From Sphingomonas mali NBRC 15500 (GTDB lineage: Bacteria; Pseudomonadota; Alphaproteobacteria; Sphingomonadales; Sphingomonadaceae), in the NCBI RefSeq assembly GCF_001598415.1, contig NZ_BCYX01000035.1, positions 1-42,801 of the forward strand: a stretch of DNA of 42,801 bases, given 5' to 3'. A program made the translations under genes and the position numbers. Under the pieces are notes generated by a model that ran no database searches, was not told where the DNA came from, and saw only the letters and a program-made list of their open reading frames with translations. The stretch's first letter is position 1, and every line of letters begins with the position of its first letter. This document shows, in pieces, positions 14,901 to 22,971 of the stretch.

Positions 14901-17126
14901 ATGCGTTACAAGAACCTGCTTGCCGCCAGCGTGGCAGTCACCGCGATTGCGGCGATGCCGGCCTTTGCCCAGGATGCCGGCAAGGCGCCCAATGTCGCCG
15001 TGGTGGCAGCGGCTGACGACCAGACCGGCGGCGCGCCGGCCGCGACGGCCGGGCAGGACGATCCCAACGACATCATCATCACCGCGCGTCAGCGCAGCGA
15101 ATCGCTGAAGAACGTGCCGATCGCGGTGACCGCGCTGACCGGAGACGAGCTCAAGGATCGCCAGGTCAACACGGTCAAGGACATCGCCGCCTATACGCCG
15201 GGCCTGAACATCAATTCGGATTCGGTCGGGCGCGCTTTCGTGTCGATCCGCGGCATCGGCACCACGCTGATCGACACGGTGCAGCCGGGCGTCGGCATCT
15301 TCATCGACGGCATCTATCAGCCGAATACAAGCTACCTCAACTCGCCGATCGTCGACGTCGCGCGGATCGAAGTGTTGCGCGGGCCGCAGGGCACCCTGTT
15401 CGGCAACAACACGCTGGGCGGCGCCATCAACGTCATCACGCGCCAGCCGGGCAATGGCTGGGAAGGCCGGCTCGATGCCACCGCCGCCGGTCCCGACAGC
15501 TATTATTCGGTGTCGGGCAGCATCAGCGGCCCGATCGCGCCCGACCTGCTGTCGTTCCGCATCGGCGCATCGTACCACGTCCAGGACGGCTTTCAGTACA
15601 ACACCCTGGCGCATGGCGACATGAACCCGCTCGACCAGCGTTCGATCGGCGGCACCTTGCGCTTCACGCCCGCACCTTGGGCAGTGATCACCGCCAACGC
15701 CAATTACGATCGCGTCGAAGGCGGCAGCACCGCCTACGTCCATGTCGCCGGCCCGACCGATTATCGGCTGGATGGCGCGACCAACGTGCTCAATCGTACC
15801 GCGATCAAATATCAGGGCTACAATCTGAAGGGCGAATTCGACCTCGACGCGATCAACACCAAGGTCACCGCGGTCGCCGCTTATAACCAGAAGGACCTGA
15901 GCGGGATCAGCGACGGCGATTTCGGCCCGGTCGACCTGCTGCGCTCCAACGGCGGCTCGCGCCTGATCACCAAGACCGGCGAGCTGCGCTTCGACACCAA
16001 GTGGAACGACAACATCTCCACGCTTATCGGCGTGTTCGCCGATCGCTATACGCAACGCGGCACGAACATCAGCCATCTCGATCTGAGCCCACTGCTGGGC
16101 CTGCCGGCCGGCACGATCACCCGCCAGTCGACGTCGAGCACCTTTGTCGAAAACAAGCAGCAGGCGGTGTTCGGCACCGTCTTCCTGACCTTCGGCAAGA
16201 CCGACATCGCCATCGGCGGTCGCTATGACCACCAGAAGCTGACCGGTCGCCAGGTCGACATCGCCGCGGTCGGCGCCCCCGCCGCCACTTATATCCCGCC
16301 GGTCTATTCCAAGGACCAGTTCCAGCCGCGCGTGACCTTGACCGAGCGCTGGACACCCAATTTCATGACCTACGCCTCGGTCGCCAAGGGCATTCGCGGC
16401 GGCGGGCAGAACGGCCCCGGCACGCGTCCGCAGGACGCTCTGTACAAGGGCGACAGCGTCTGGACCTATGAAATCGGCACCAAGGTTTCGAGCGGCGGCC
16501 TGTCGGTCAATGCCGACATCTTCTACAACGATTATCGCGATTTCATCGGCCAGAACTCGCTCGCGCCCAATTCGACCGGCGCCGGGTTCGTCGCGATCAA
16601 TCTGAATACGGGCAAGGTCGAGAGCTATGGCGCGGAGGTCGAGGCGCATTGGCGAGTCACGCCCAACTGGCGGTTCGACGGCAGCTTTGCCTATGTCCAT
16701 GCGCGGATCACCGACGACAGCCAGTATTTCGCCACCACCGGCGTCCATGTGTCGACCAATCGGATCATCTTCACGCCCGATTACAATTACAGCCTGAACA
16801 CCACCTACACGGTGCCGATCGACAGCAAGTCGCTGGTGTTCGACGCCGGCGTGGTCGGCAAGGGTAGCCGGATCGGGTCGACGCTCGACCCCAATGTCGC
16901 GCCGCGGCTGGCGCCCTATTCGCTGGTCAACGGATCGATCACGATGAAGTTCGCCAGCGGCTTCTCGATCGGGGTGTTCGGCACCAACCTGTTCAACCAG
17001 AAATATATCGAGAGCTACATCGACAAATCGGCACTGGTGAAGGCCGGTCTCGCGGCGATCGCCTCGAACCTCGCGATCCAGGGCGACCGCCGCCGCTATG
17101 GCGTCCGCGCCAGCCTCAAGTTCTGA
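14901..17126 (+). CDS. TonB-dependent outer membrane receptor
   Basis: A 741-residue receptor. The start at 14901 is chosen for the GAGGGGAGA Shine-Dalgarno and the signal peptide that follows it (MRYKNLLAASVAVTAIAA, cleavage after AFA). A TonB-box-like DIIITAR occurs at about residue 56. The plug domain has SLKNVPIAVTALTGDEL, RGIGTT and VLRGPQGTLFGNNTLGGAINVIT. A 22-stranded barrel region follows and ends in the expected aromatic-terminated strand (ASLKF). Sphingomonads use many such receptors for organic nutrients as well as iron. The next gene starts 7 bp after the stop. With an oxidase, an esterase and an MFS transporter in the same operon, import of an organic ester is more likely than a siderophore. 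Confidence 0.93.
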   Translation: MRYKNLLAASVAVTAIAAMPAFAQDAGKAPNVAVVAAADDQTGGAPAATAGQDDPNDIIITARQRSESLKNVPIAVTALTGDELKDRQVNTVKDIAAYTPGLNINSDSVGRAFVSIRGIGTTLIDTVQPGVGIFIDGIYQPNTSYLNSPIVDVARIEVLRGPQGTLFGNNTLGGAINVITRQPGNGWEGRLDATAAGPDSYYSVSGSISGPIAPDLLSFRIGASYHVQDGFQYNTLAHGDMNPLDQRSIGGTLRFTPAPWAVITANANYDRVEGGSTAYVHVAGPTDYRLDGATNVLNRTAIKYQGYNLKGEFDLDAINTKVTAVAAYNQKDLSGISDGDFGPVDLLRSNGGSRLITKTGELRFDTKWNDNISTLIGVFADRYTQRGTNISHLDLSPLLGLPAGTITRQSTSSTFVENKQQAVFGTVFLTFGKTDIAIGGRYDHQKLTGRQVDIAAVGAPAATYIPPVYSKDQFQPRVTLTERWTPNFMTYASVAKGIRGGGQNGPGTRPQDALYKGDSVWTYEIGTKVSSGGLSVNADIFYNDYRDFIGQNSLAPNSTGAGFVAINLNTGKVESYGAEVEAHWRVTPNWRFDGSFAYVHARITDDSQYFATTGVHVSTNRIIFTPDYNYSLNTTYTVPIDSKSLVFDAGVVGKGSRIGSTLDPNVAPRLAPYSLVNGSITMKFASGFSIGVFGTNLFNQKYIESYIDKSALVKAGLAAIASNLAIQGDRRRYGVRASLKF

Positions 17127-17133
17127 GGCGGCG

Positions 17134-18540
17134 ATGACGGCGATCGCCGACATGGTTAGCCGCGCGCAGGTCGACCCAAGTTTCATCGACACCCTGGGGG
17201 GGAGGTTTGGTGATCGGGTCCAGACCGGCGAGGCGGTGCGCCGGCAGCACGGGACGAGCGAAGCGCATTTCGACCCCGTGCTGCCCGACGCGGTGGTGTA
17301 CGCACGGAGCACGGGCGACGTCGTCGACCTGGTCCGCTTGTGCACCACCGCGGGCGTCCCGATCGTGCCGTTCGGCGCCGGGACCTCGATTGAGGGCAAT
17401 GCCTTGCCGATCCGCGGCGGGATCAGCCTGGACCTCTCCGAGATGACGGAGATCGTCGCGGTCAACGCCGAGGATTTCGACTGCACGGTCCAGGCCGGCG
17501 TTCGACGCGAGGAACTCAACGCGCATCTGCGTGACACCGGTTTGTTCTTCCCGATCGACCCTGGCGCCAATGCGACGATCGGCGGCATGGCGTCGACGCG
17601 GGCGAGCGGCACCAATGCGGTCCGCTATGGCACGATGCGCGAGGCGGTGCTGGCGCTGACGGTCGTCACGCCGCAAGGCGACGTGATCCGCACCAGCCGC
17701 CGCGCGCGCAAATCGGCGGCGGGATATGATTTGACCCGGCTCTATGTCGGGTCCGAAGGCACGCTCGGCATCATCACTGAAGTGACGCTGAGGCTGCACC
17801 CGATCCCGGAGACGATCAGTTCGGCGGTGTGCGGGTTCGACACGCTGCAGGGTGCGGTCGATACCGTGGTGCAGTCGATCCAATTGGGCGTGCCGCTGGC
17901 GCGGGTCGAGATCCTCGACGACATGCAGATCCGCGCGGTCAATCTTTGGTCGAAGATGGACTTGCCCGAAGTCACTACCCTGTTCTTCGAATTCCACGGC
18001 TCGGCCGTAGGCGTCGCCGAGCAGATCGAGACGGTGAGCGAGCTGGCGCAGGCCAATGGCGGCGGCAATTTCCAATGGGCATCGACGGCGGAAGAACGCT
18101 CGAAGCTGTGGAAAGCGCGGCACGAGGCCTATTATGCCGCGGTCAATCTGCGCCCCGGCGCAATCGGCTGGGCGACCGATGTCTGCGTGCCGATCAGCCG
18201 GCTGCCCGAATGCATCACCGAGACCAAGGCCGATCTCGAGCAGGCCAGCCTGCCCGCCACCATCCTGGGCCATGTCGGCGACGGCAATTTCCACGTGATC
18301 TTCTCGATCGATCCCGACAACCCCGCCGAGATGGTGGAAGTAGAGGCGATCAATGCCCGCCTGATCCAGCGCGCGCTGGCGATGGACGGCACCTGCACCG
18401 GCGAGCACGGCATCGGCATCGGCAAGCAACGCTGGCTGGTCGAGGAACTGGGCGATGGCGCGGTCGAGGTCATGCGCATGATCAAGCGCGCGATGGATCC
18501 GCTCGACCTCTTCAATCCGAGCAAGATTTTCGCCCTTTGA
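17134..18540 (+). CDS. FAD-linked D-lactate/2-hydroxyacid dehydrogenase (LDHD/GlcD type)
   Basis: A 468-residue FAD-binding oxidoreductase. The FAD-binding type 4 domain includes PFGAGTSIEG, DPGANATIGGMASTRASGTNAVRYGTMRE-type block near 140-170 and the GSEGTLGIITE loop. The C-terminal oxidase domain has EFHGS, ARHEAYYAA, TDVCVPISRLPE, GHVGDGNFH and GTCTGEHGIG with the metal/substrate histidines. The closest family pattern I recognise is cytochrome-type D-lactate dehydrogenase (mitochondrial LDHD). Other D-2-hydroxyacids are possible. The start is ATG 17134, 7 bp after the receptor stop and inside the receptor operon. No signal peptide. Electrons would go to the respiratory chain. Confidence 0.9.
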   Translation: MTAIADMVSRAQVDPSFIDTLGGRFGDRVQTGEAVRRQHGTSEAHFDPVLPDAVVYARSTGDVVDLVRLCTTAGVPIVPFGAGTSIEGNALPIRGGISLDLSEMTEIVAVNAEDFDCTVQAGVRREELNAHLRDTGLFFPIDPGANATIGGMASTRASGTNAVRYGTMREAVLALTVVTPQGDVIRTSRRARKSAAGYDLTRLYVGSEGTLGIITEVTLRLHPIPETISSAVCGFDTLQGAVDTVVQSIQLGVPLARVEILDDMQIRAVNLWSKMDLPEVTTLFFEFHGSAVGVAEQIETVSELAQANGGGNFQWASTAEERSKLWKARHEAYYAAVNLRPGAIGWATDVCVPISRLPECITETKADLEQASLPATILGHVGDGNFHVIFSIDPDNPAEMVEVEAINARLIQRALAMDGTCTGEHGIGIGKQRWLVEELGDGAVEVMRMIKRAMDPLDLFNPSKIFAL

Positions 18541-18595
18541 CGGCAACCTGATACGTCACGGAACGCTGTTCCCGAACCGTCAACAGGAGGAGTCC

Positions 18596-19540
18596 ATGTC
18601 CCGTTCCCTGCATCTGGTCGACCCCGCGCTGCGCCCATTGCTCGAGGCATGGCCGACCTTTTCCCTGACCGCGGAGACGCTGGTCCAGATGCGCGAGCGG
18701 GAGTCGCTGCTGCCGTTCGAAATCGATCGCGAAGGATCGAGCCTGGAAATCAGAACCGTTCCCGGCCCCGCCGGCGCTCCCGACATCGCGCTGCACCTCT
18801 ACAAACCCGACGGCGTCGCGGGGCCGTTGCCGACGATCTATCACATCCATGGCGGCGGCTATGTCGGCGGCAGCGCGGCGCAGATGGAGTTCCTGCTCCG
18901 CCCGATGGCCAAGGCATTGGGCTGCGCGATCGTGTCGGTCGAGTATCGTCTCGCGCCCGAGCATGTCTTTCCCGCGGCGATCGAGGATTGCTATGCCGGA
19001 TTGCGCTGGACGGTGGACAATGCCGAAACGCTGGGCCTCGACACCGCGCGCCTGGGCGTGATGGGCGAGAGCGCCGGTGGTGGCCTGGCCGCGGCGCTGG
19101 CGCTGCTGGTGCGTGATCGCGGCGAATATCGCCTTGCCTTCCAGCACCTGACTTATCCGATGATCGACGATCGGACCGCCGCGACCAGCGATCCGCATCC
19201 TTATACCGGCGAGTTCATCTGGACGCCGGCCAGCAACCATTTCGGCTGGTCGTCGCTGCTCGGCCGCGCGCCCGGCGGGTCCGATGTCTCGCCTTATGCC
19301 GCCGCCGCCCGCGCCACCGATCTCAGCGGCCTGCCGCCGGCGTACATCATGACAGGAACGCTCGACCTCTTCCTTGAAGAGGGCATCGATTATGCCCGCC
19401 GACTGATCCGCGCCGGGGTGCCGACCGAGCTCCATGTCTATCCCGGCGGGATGCACGGGTTCGACATCATGCCGGTCGGCGATGTCGCCACCGCCGCGCA
19501 GGCGGCGCGCCTCGCCGCGCTCAAGCGGGCGCTCGCCTGA
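18596..19540 (+). CDS. HSL-family (type IV) esterase
   Basis: A 314-residue alpha/beta hydrolase of the hormone-sensitive-lipase family. HGGGYVGGS is at 85-93 (oxyanion hole), the nucleophile is S159 in GESAGGG, the acid is D257 (TGTLDLF) and the base is H287 (GGMHGF). An ideal CAGGAGG Shine-Dalgarno precedes the ATG. The stop shares one base with the MFS start (TGATG), so coupling is expected. No signal peptide is seen, so it acts in the cytoplasm on an imported short-chain ester. Its product may be the 2-hydroxyacid for the preceding dehydrogenase (inference). Confidence 0.92.
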   Translation: MSRSLHLVDPALRPLLEAWPTFSLTAETLVQMRERESLLPFEIDREGSSLEIRTVPGPAGAPDIALHLYKPDGVAGPLPTIYHIHGGGYVGGSAAQMEFLLRPMAKALGCAIVSVEYRLAPEHVFPAAIEDCYAGLRWTVDNAETLGLDTARLGVMGESAGGGLAAALALLVRDRGEYRLAFQHLTYPMIDDRTAATSDPHPYTGEFIWTPASNHFGWSSLLGRAPGGSDVSPYAAAARATDLSGLPPAYIMTGTLDLFLEEGIDYARRLIRAGVPTELHVYPGGMHGFDIMPVGDVATAAQAARLAALKRALA

Positions 19541-20856
19541 TGGCGACATTATCCCCAGCGGCACCGCACGCCCCGGCGCGAGGCTTCGCCAGCGCGCTCG
19601 GGCCGTTGTTGCTGCTCGCCTTGCTGATGGTGATCGGCTTCGCGGTGATGGGATCGTTCGGCGTGGTGCAGGAAGGTGCCAAGGCCGAATTGGGGTTGAG
19701 CGACAATGTCCTCGGCATGATCCAGGGGCTCGGCGCCGCGGTGCCGTTGGTGCTCTTCTCGATCCCGATCGGGATCCTGGTCGATCGCTTCCATCGCGTG
19801 CGGCTGATGCTGATCCTCGCTTTGGTGTGGACCGCGGGCACCGCGTTGACTGCCTTCGCCCCTAATGTCGCGACTCTGGTCGTCGCGCGGATGCTGACGG
19901 GGATCGGCACCACCGGCGCGCTGACCGCGGCGCTGTCGCTGTCTGCGGATCTGTGCGCGCCGGATCAGCGTGGCCGCGCGCTGCTGATCGTCAATCTCGG
20001 CAAGGCGCTGGGCGTCGCCGCTGCCTTCGCGCTGACGGGCTGGTTGTTCGGCCAGTTCCTCGGCCATGCGCTTCCCGATCTGCTGGCCGGGGCGCCACCG
20101 TGGCGCAGCACGCACGCCGCGCTCGCCTTGCTCAGCGCAGTTCTGCTCGTGCCATTACTGCTGATGCGAGAGCCCGCGCGGCAGGAGGTCGAGGCTGGGC
20201 CCGACGCGCCGTTCCGCACGGTGGTCAATGAGTTATGGTCGCGGCGCGCGTTCCTGATCCCCCTGTTCGTCGGGCAGGTCGCGGTCGTGATGGCCGACGC
20301 CGCCGCCGGCATCTGGGCGTCACCGATCTTGTCGCGGATCTACGGATTGCAGCCGCAAGACTTCGGCGCCTGGATGGGCGCGATCCTGTTCGGCACCGGC
20401 GTCGTAGGCGCGATCCTCGGCGGGTTCGCTGCCGACCTCGGGCAGAAGAGCGGCCGGCGTGGCGGGCTGTTAATCGGCGCGGTCATCGCTGCAGCAGTCG
20501 GCATTCCGGCGGCATTGTTCTCGATCAGCCCGACGGTCCCGATCTTCGCGATAGCGTTCGGAACGCTCGCCTTGTGCGGGACGATCACCGGGTTGATCAC
20601 CTCCGTCGCCCTGACCGTGCTGATCCCCAACGAATTGCGCGGACTGTGCATCGGCGCGTTCATCGCGATTGCCGGACTGATCGGCTTCGGCCTCGCCCCC
20701 TCATTGGTTGCCGGCGTCAGTACGATGCTGGGCGGCGAACGCCATATCGGCCAGGCCCAGGCGATCGTCGGTGTGTCCGTCAGCCTGTTGTCGTTCGTGG
20801 GATTCCTCGTCGCGATGCGCCGCGCCCCTCATTCAGCGACCGAAGAACCTATCTGA
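19540..20856 (+). CDS. MFS transporter
   Basis: A 438-residue protein with about 12 hydrophobic segments and the MFS loop 2-3 motif GILVDRFHRVRLM at about 80-92, repeated in degenerate form as ADLGQKSGRRGG between helices 8 and 9. The RMLTGIGTTGALTAALSLSADL stretch near 115 is typical of family members carrying organic acids or drugs. It overlaps the esterase stop by one base and is the last gene of the receptor operon, so it probably moves the substrate or its product across the inner membrane. Its stop codon lies inside the palindrome at 20847-20884. Confidence 0.9.
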   Translation: MATLSPAAPHAPARGFASALGPLLLLALLMVIGFAVMGSFGVVQEGAKAELGLSDNVLGMIQGLGAAVPLVLFSIPIGILVDRFHRVRLMLILALVWTAGTALTAFAPNVATLVVARMLTGIGTTGALTAALSLSADLCAPDQRGRALLIVNLGKALGVAAAFALTGWLFGQFLGHALPDLLAGAPPWRSTHAALALLSAVLLVPLLLMREPARQEVEAGPDAPFRTVVNELWSRRAFLIPLFVGQVAVVMADAAAGIWASPILSRIYGLQPQDFGAWMGAILFGTGVVGAILGGFAADLGQKSGRRGGLLIGAVIAAAVGIPAALFSISPTVPIFAIAFGTLALCGTITGLITSVALTVLIPNELRGLCIGAFIAIAGLIGFGLAPSLVAGVSTMLGGERHIGQAQAIVGVSVSLLSFVGFLVAMRRAPHSATEEPI

Positions 20857-20884
20857 TAGCTATTGCATTAGCTGTCCGATAGGT
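20847..20884. promoter_or_regulatory. 38-bp palindromic operator before the AraC gene
   Basis: ACCTATCTGATAGCTA (20847-20862) and TAGCTGTCCGATAGGT (20869-20884) are inverted repeats matching at 14 of 16 positions with a 6-bp spacer. A related element precedes the TonB receptor operon at 14821-14851. The left arm includes the MFS stop codon. Likely bound by the AraC or GntR product, with autoregulation. Confidence 0.65.
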
Positions 20885-20924
20885 TATGAAGGCTGTGACG
20901 ATGAGTCGGGGAGAGGGTGTCGCC

Positions 20925-21674
20925 ATGCAAATCAAACAGCGTGTCGAGGTGTCGCATGAAATGCTGTCGTTCGTCGGCTCCGGAATAGTACCGATGGGCG
21001 GCTGGCCGGAGGGATCGGTCGGGATGAGTTTTCGGCTCAACGACGCCAGCCTGGGCTTTCATGCGCAGCCGACCGGGGTCGAGATGATCGACAGCGACCT
21101 CGCGTTCGTGGTCACTGCCGAGGCCTGCCGCCGCATCTTCGGCTTCGTGCCGCACGCCGATGCGCGCTGGCATATGCCGACCGACCTGCGCGCGATCGTC
21201 ATCGCCCTGGTCGATTGCCGCCTGCCCGGCCCGGCGCGCGACACACTGCGGCTGGCCAAGAGCATCGAATTGCTGTGCGCGACCTTCGAAAAGCTCGCCG
21301 CCGACGATCTCGTCGCGGCCGACGCGACGGGGGAACTCAAGGAAGTGGATGCCCGCCGCATCGTGGCGGCGCGCCGGTTGATCGACGAGCGCTGGAACGA
21401 AAAGCTCACGCTCGATTCGATCGCGCGCGCCTGCGGCCTCAACCGCGCCAAGCTGACGCGCGGGTTCCGCAGCATGTTCGACATGACGGTGGCCGACGCG
21501 ATCGCCGAGATGCGGCTGGGAGGCGCCAGCGAGATGCTGCGATCGACCGACTTGCCGGTCTCGTCGATCGGTTACCGCTGCGGCTATCTCAACAATGCCA
21601 GCTTCACCCGCGCTTTCTCGCGCCGCTACGGGGTTGCGCCCACGCGCTATCGTGCGCATCGTCTCGCCGCATGA
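20925..21674 (+). CDS. AraC-family transcriptional regulator
   Basis: A 249-residue regulator. The C-terminal AraC/XylS DNA-binding domain occupies about residues 150-245 with two helix-turn-helix units (LTLDSIARACGLNRAKLTRGFRSMF, and VSSIGYRCGYLNNASFTRAFSRRYG). The N-terminal 140 residues have no clear cupin signature. The start at 20925 is preferred because GGAGAGGG lies 7 nt upstream. In-frame ATGs at 20886 and 20901 exist, but the first directly abuts the palindromic operator. It overlaps the GntR gene by 4 bp. It probably activates the receptor operon. Confidence 0.87.
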   Translation: MQIKQRVEVSHEMLSFVGSGIVPMGGWPEGSVGMSFRLNDASLGFHAQPTGVEMIDSDLAFVVTAEACRRIFGFVPHADARWHMPTDLRAIVIALVDCRLPGPARDTLRLAKSIELLCATFEKLAADDLVAADATGELKEVDARRIVAARRLIDERWNEKLTLDSIARACGLNRAKLTRGFRSMFDMTVADAIAEMRLGGASEMLRSTDLPVSSIGYRCGYLNNASFTRAFSRRYGVAPTRYRAHRLAA

Positions 21675-22390
21675 GCGAGGGGGTTCGCGCCATCGAAGGC
21701 GGCTCGTTGGTCGATCGCGCGGTCCGCTGCGTGCGCGACCATATCCGCGACAACGACCTGAAGGTCGGCGACACGTTGCCCGGTGAGGGTGCGTTCGCCG
21801 AGCAATTGGGCGTCAGTCGCGCGGTGATGCGCGAGGCGTTCTCGACCCTGGCCGCGTTGCACCAGATCGATGTCGGCAACGGCCGCAAGGCGCGTGTCGC
21901 GGCGATCGACGGGTCGGTGCTGTCGACATCGCTCGACCATGCCGTCGCCACTGCGCAAGTCACCGTCAACGAGATCTGGGACGTCCGCCGCACGCTGGAA
22001 TTGCGCACCGCCGAGCTCGCCGCGCGCCGGCGCAGCGACGCCGAAGCGCGAGCGATCGTCGATCATGCCGAGGCGATGGCGGCGCATGGCGACGATCTCG
22101 ACGCGCTGACCCGCCACGACATCGCCTTTCACCAGGCGATCGCCAAGGCGAGCGGCAACGTGCTGTTCTACAACATCATCCGCTCGTTCGAATCGCTGAT
22201 GACCGTCGCCGTGCCGACAGCCTGGCATACCCGCACCACCGCCGACCAGCGGACGATGGTCCTGGAACAGCATCGCCGGCTGGCCGAGGCAATCGCCAAC
22301 CGCGACCCTGCAGCCGCAGTGACCGAAATGAATACGCATTTCGACACCTCGATCGCCGATCTGTTTGCGCGTTATTCGGCGGCGATCTAG
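21671..22390 (+). CDS. GntR-family regulator, FadR/FCD type
   Basis: A 239-residue regulator. The N-terminal winged helix-turn-helix (about 10-75) contains the GntR signature LPGEGAFAEQLGVSRAVMREAFSTL. The C-terminal FCD helical domain (about 95-230) has the metal/ligand residues in D..FH (RHDIAFHQAIAKAS) and the later H (EQHRRL, NTHF). This subfamily includes LldR and PdhR, which sense lactate or pyruvate. That fits the D-lactate-dehydrogenase-like enzyme in the neighbouring operon, although the ligand is inferred. The start overlaps the AraC stop (ATGA). A start further upstream would run through the AraC gene and is rejected. Confidence 0.88.
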   Translation: MSEGVRAIEGGSLVDRAVRCVRDHIRDNDLKVGDTLPGEGAFAEQLGVSRAVMREAFSTLAALHQIDVGNGRKARVAAIDGSVLSTSLDHAVATAQVTVNEIWDVRRTLELRTAELAARRRSDAEARAIVDHAEAMAAHGDDLDALTRHDIAFHQAIAKASGNVLFYNIIRSFESLMTVAVPTAWHTRTTADQRTMVLEQHRRLAEAIANRDPAAAVTEMNTHFDTSIADLFARYSAAI

Positions 22391-22423
22391 GGCCGGTCGC
22401 TCCACGATCTGGAGTCGCGCTCG

Positions 22424-22891
22424 ATGATCGCCAGCCTGTTTGCTATCCTGTTGCTGCAGGCGGCGCCCGCCGCAGCGCCCGTCTGCACCGCTACCGTCGC
22501 GCCGCCCGCGGGACTAGAAGCGTGGAGCGTGGCGCCGGGCATGACCGCGGACGTGATCGCGCCGGGCAAGACTATCGCGCTGACACTGCAACCGGTCGAC
22601 GGCGTGACGTTCCCGCTTCCGCTCCCGCGCAAGCCCGCCCCAGGCACGTTCGGCGGCGTCTATCACGTCACCATCGCGACCGCGGGCACCTATCGCGTGG
22701 CGCTGCAGAACGCTGGGTGGATCGATCTGGTGCGCGACGGCAAGTCGTTGACTTCGGTCGGGCATATGGAAGGACCGACCTGTTCAGGCATCCGCAAGAT
22801 CGTCGACTTCGCGCTTCAACCGGGTAGGTACACGCTGCAATTGTCCGGCGCGAAGACCGCGCAAATGCGGATCCTGATCGCAACGAAATAG
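22424..22891 (+). CDS. Small exported protein of unknown function
   Basis: I do not assign a function. The 155-residue product has a short signal peptide (MIASLFAILLLQAAPAAA). The mature part is mostly beta-strand: a repeated AGTYRVAL / PGRYTLQL pattern around a CSGIRK segment, with two cysteines that could pair. The YHVTIATAGTYRVALQ stretch resembles carbohydrate-binding or pre-peptidase C-terminal beta-sandwich folds. It lies 33 bp after the GntR gene and 80 bp before the efflux operon. Confidence 0.75.
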   Translation: MIASLFAILLLQAAPAAAPVCTATVAPPAGLEAWSVAPGMTADVIAPGKTIALTLQPVDGVTFPLPLPRKPAPGTFGGVYHVTIATAGTYRVALQNAGWIDLVRDGKSLTSVGHMEGPTCSGIRKIVDFALQPGRYTLQLSGAKTAQMRILIATK

Positions 22892-22903
22892 CTCGTTGCT
22901 GGT

Positions 22904-22925
22904 TCGCAATTGATAAAATTTGCGA
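22904..22925. promoter_or_regulatory. Inverted repeat upstream of the RND efflux operon
   Basis: TCGCAA (22904-22909) and TTGCGA (22920-22925) flank a 10-bp AT-rich centre (TTGATAAAAT), 47 bp before the adaptor gene start. The position suits an operator overlapping the promoter. No regulator gene is adjacent to the pump operon. Confidence 0.4.
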
Positions 22926-22971
22926 CAAACCGGTGTTTGACACGCACCGTTCGGGAAACCATCAGCCGCCC

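Noticed and set aside
14835..17633. Long minus-strand open frame (926 codons) opposite the TonB receptor and dehydrogenase
   Set aside because: It is antisense to two well-supported genes and has no recognisable domain, a common effect of high GC.
21215..21670. Extended start of the GntR frame inside the AraC gene
   Set aside because: The sequence is an Arg-rich shadow of AraC. ATG 21671 gives a normal FadR-type length and overlaps the AraC stop.
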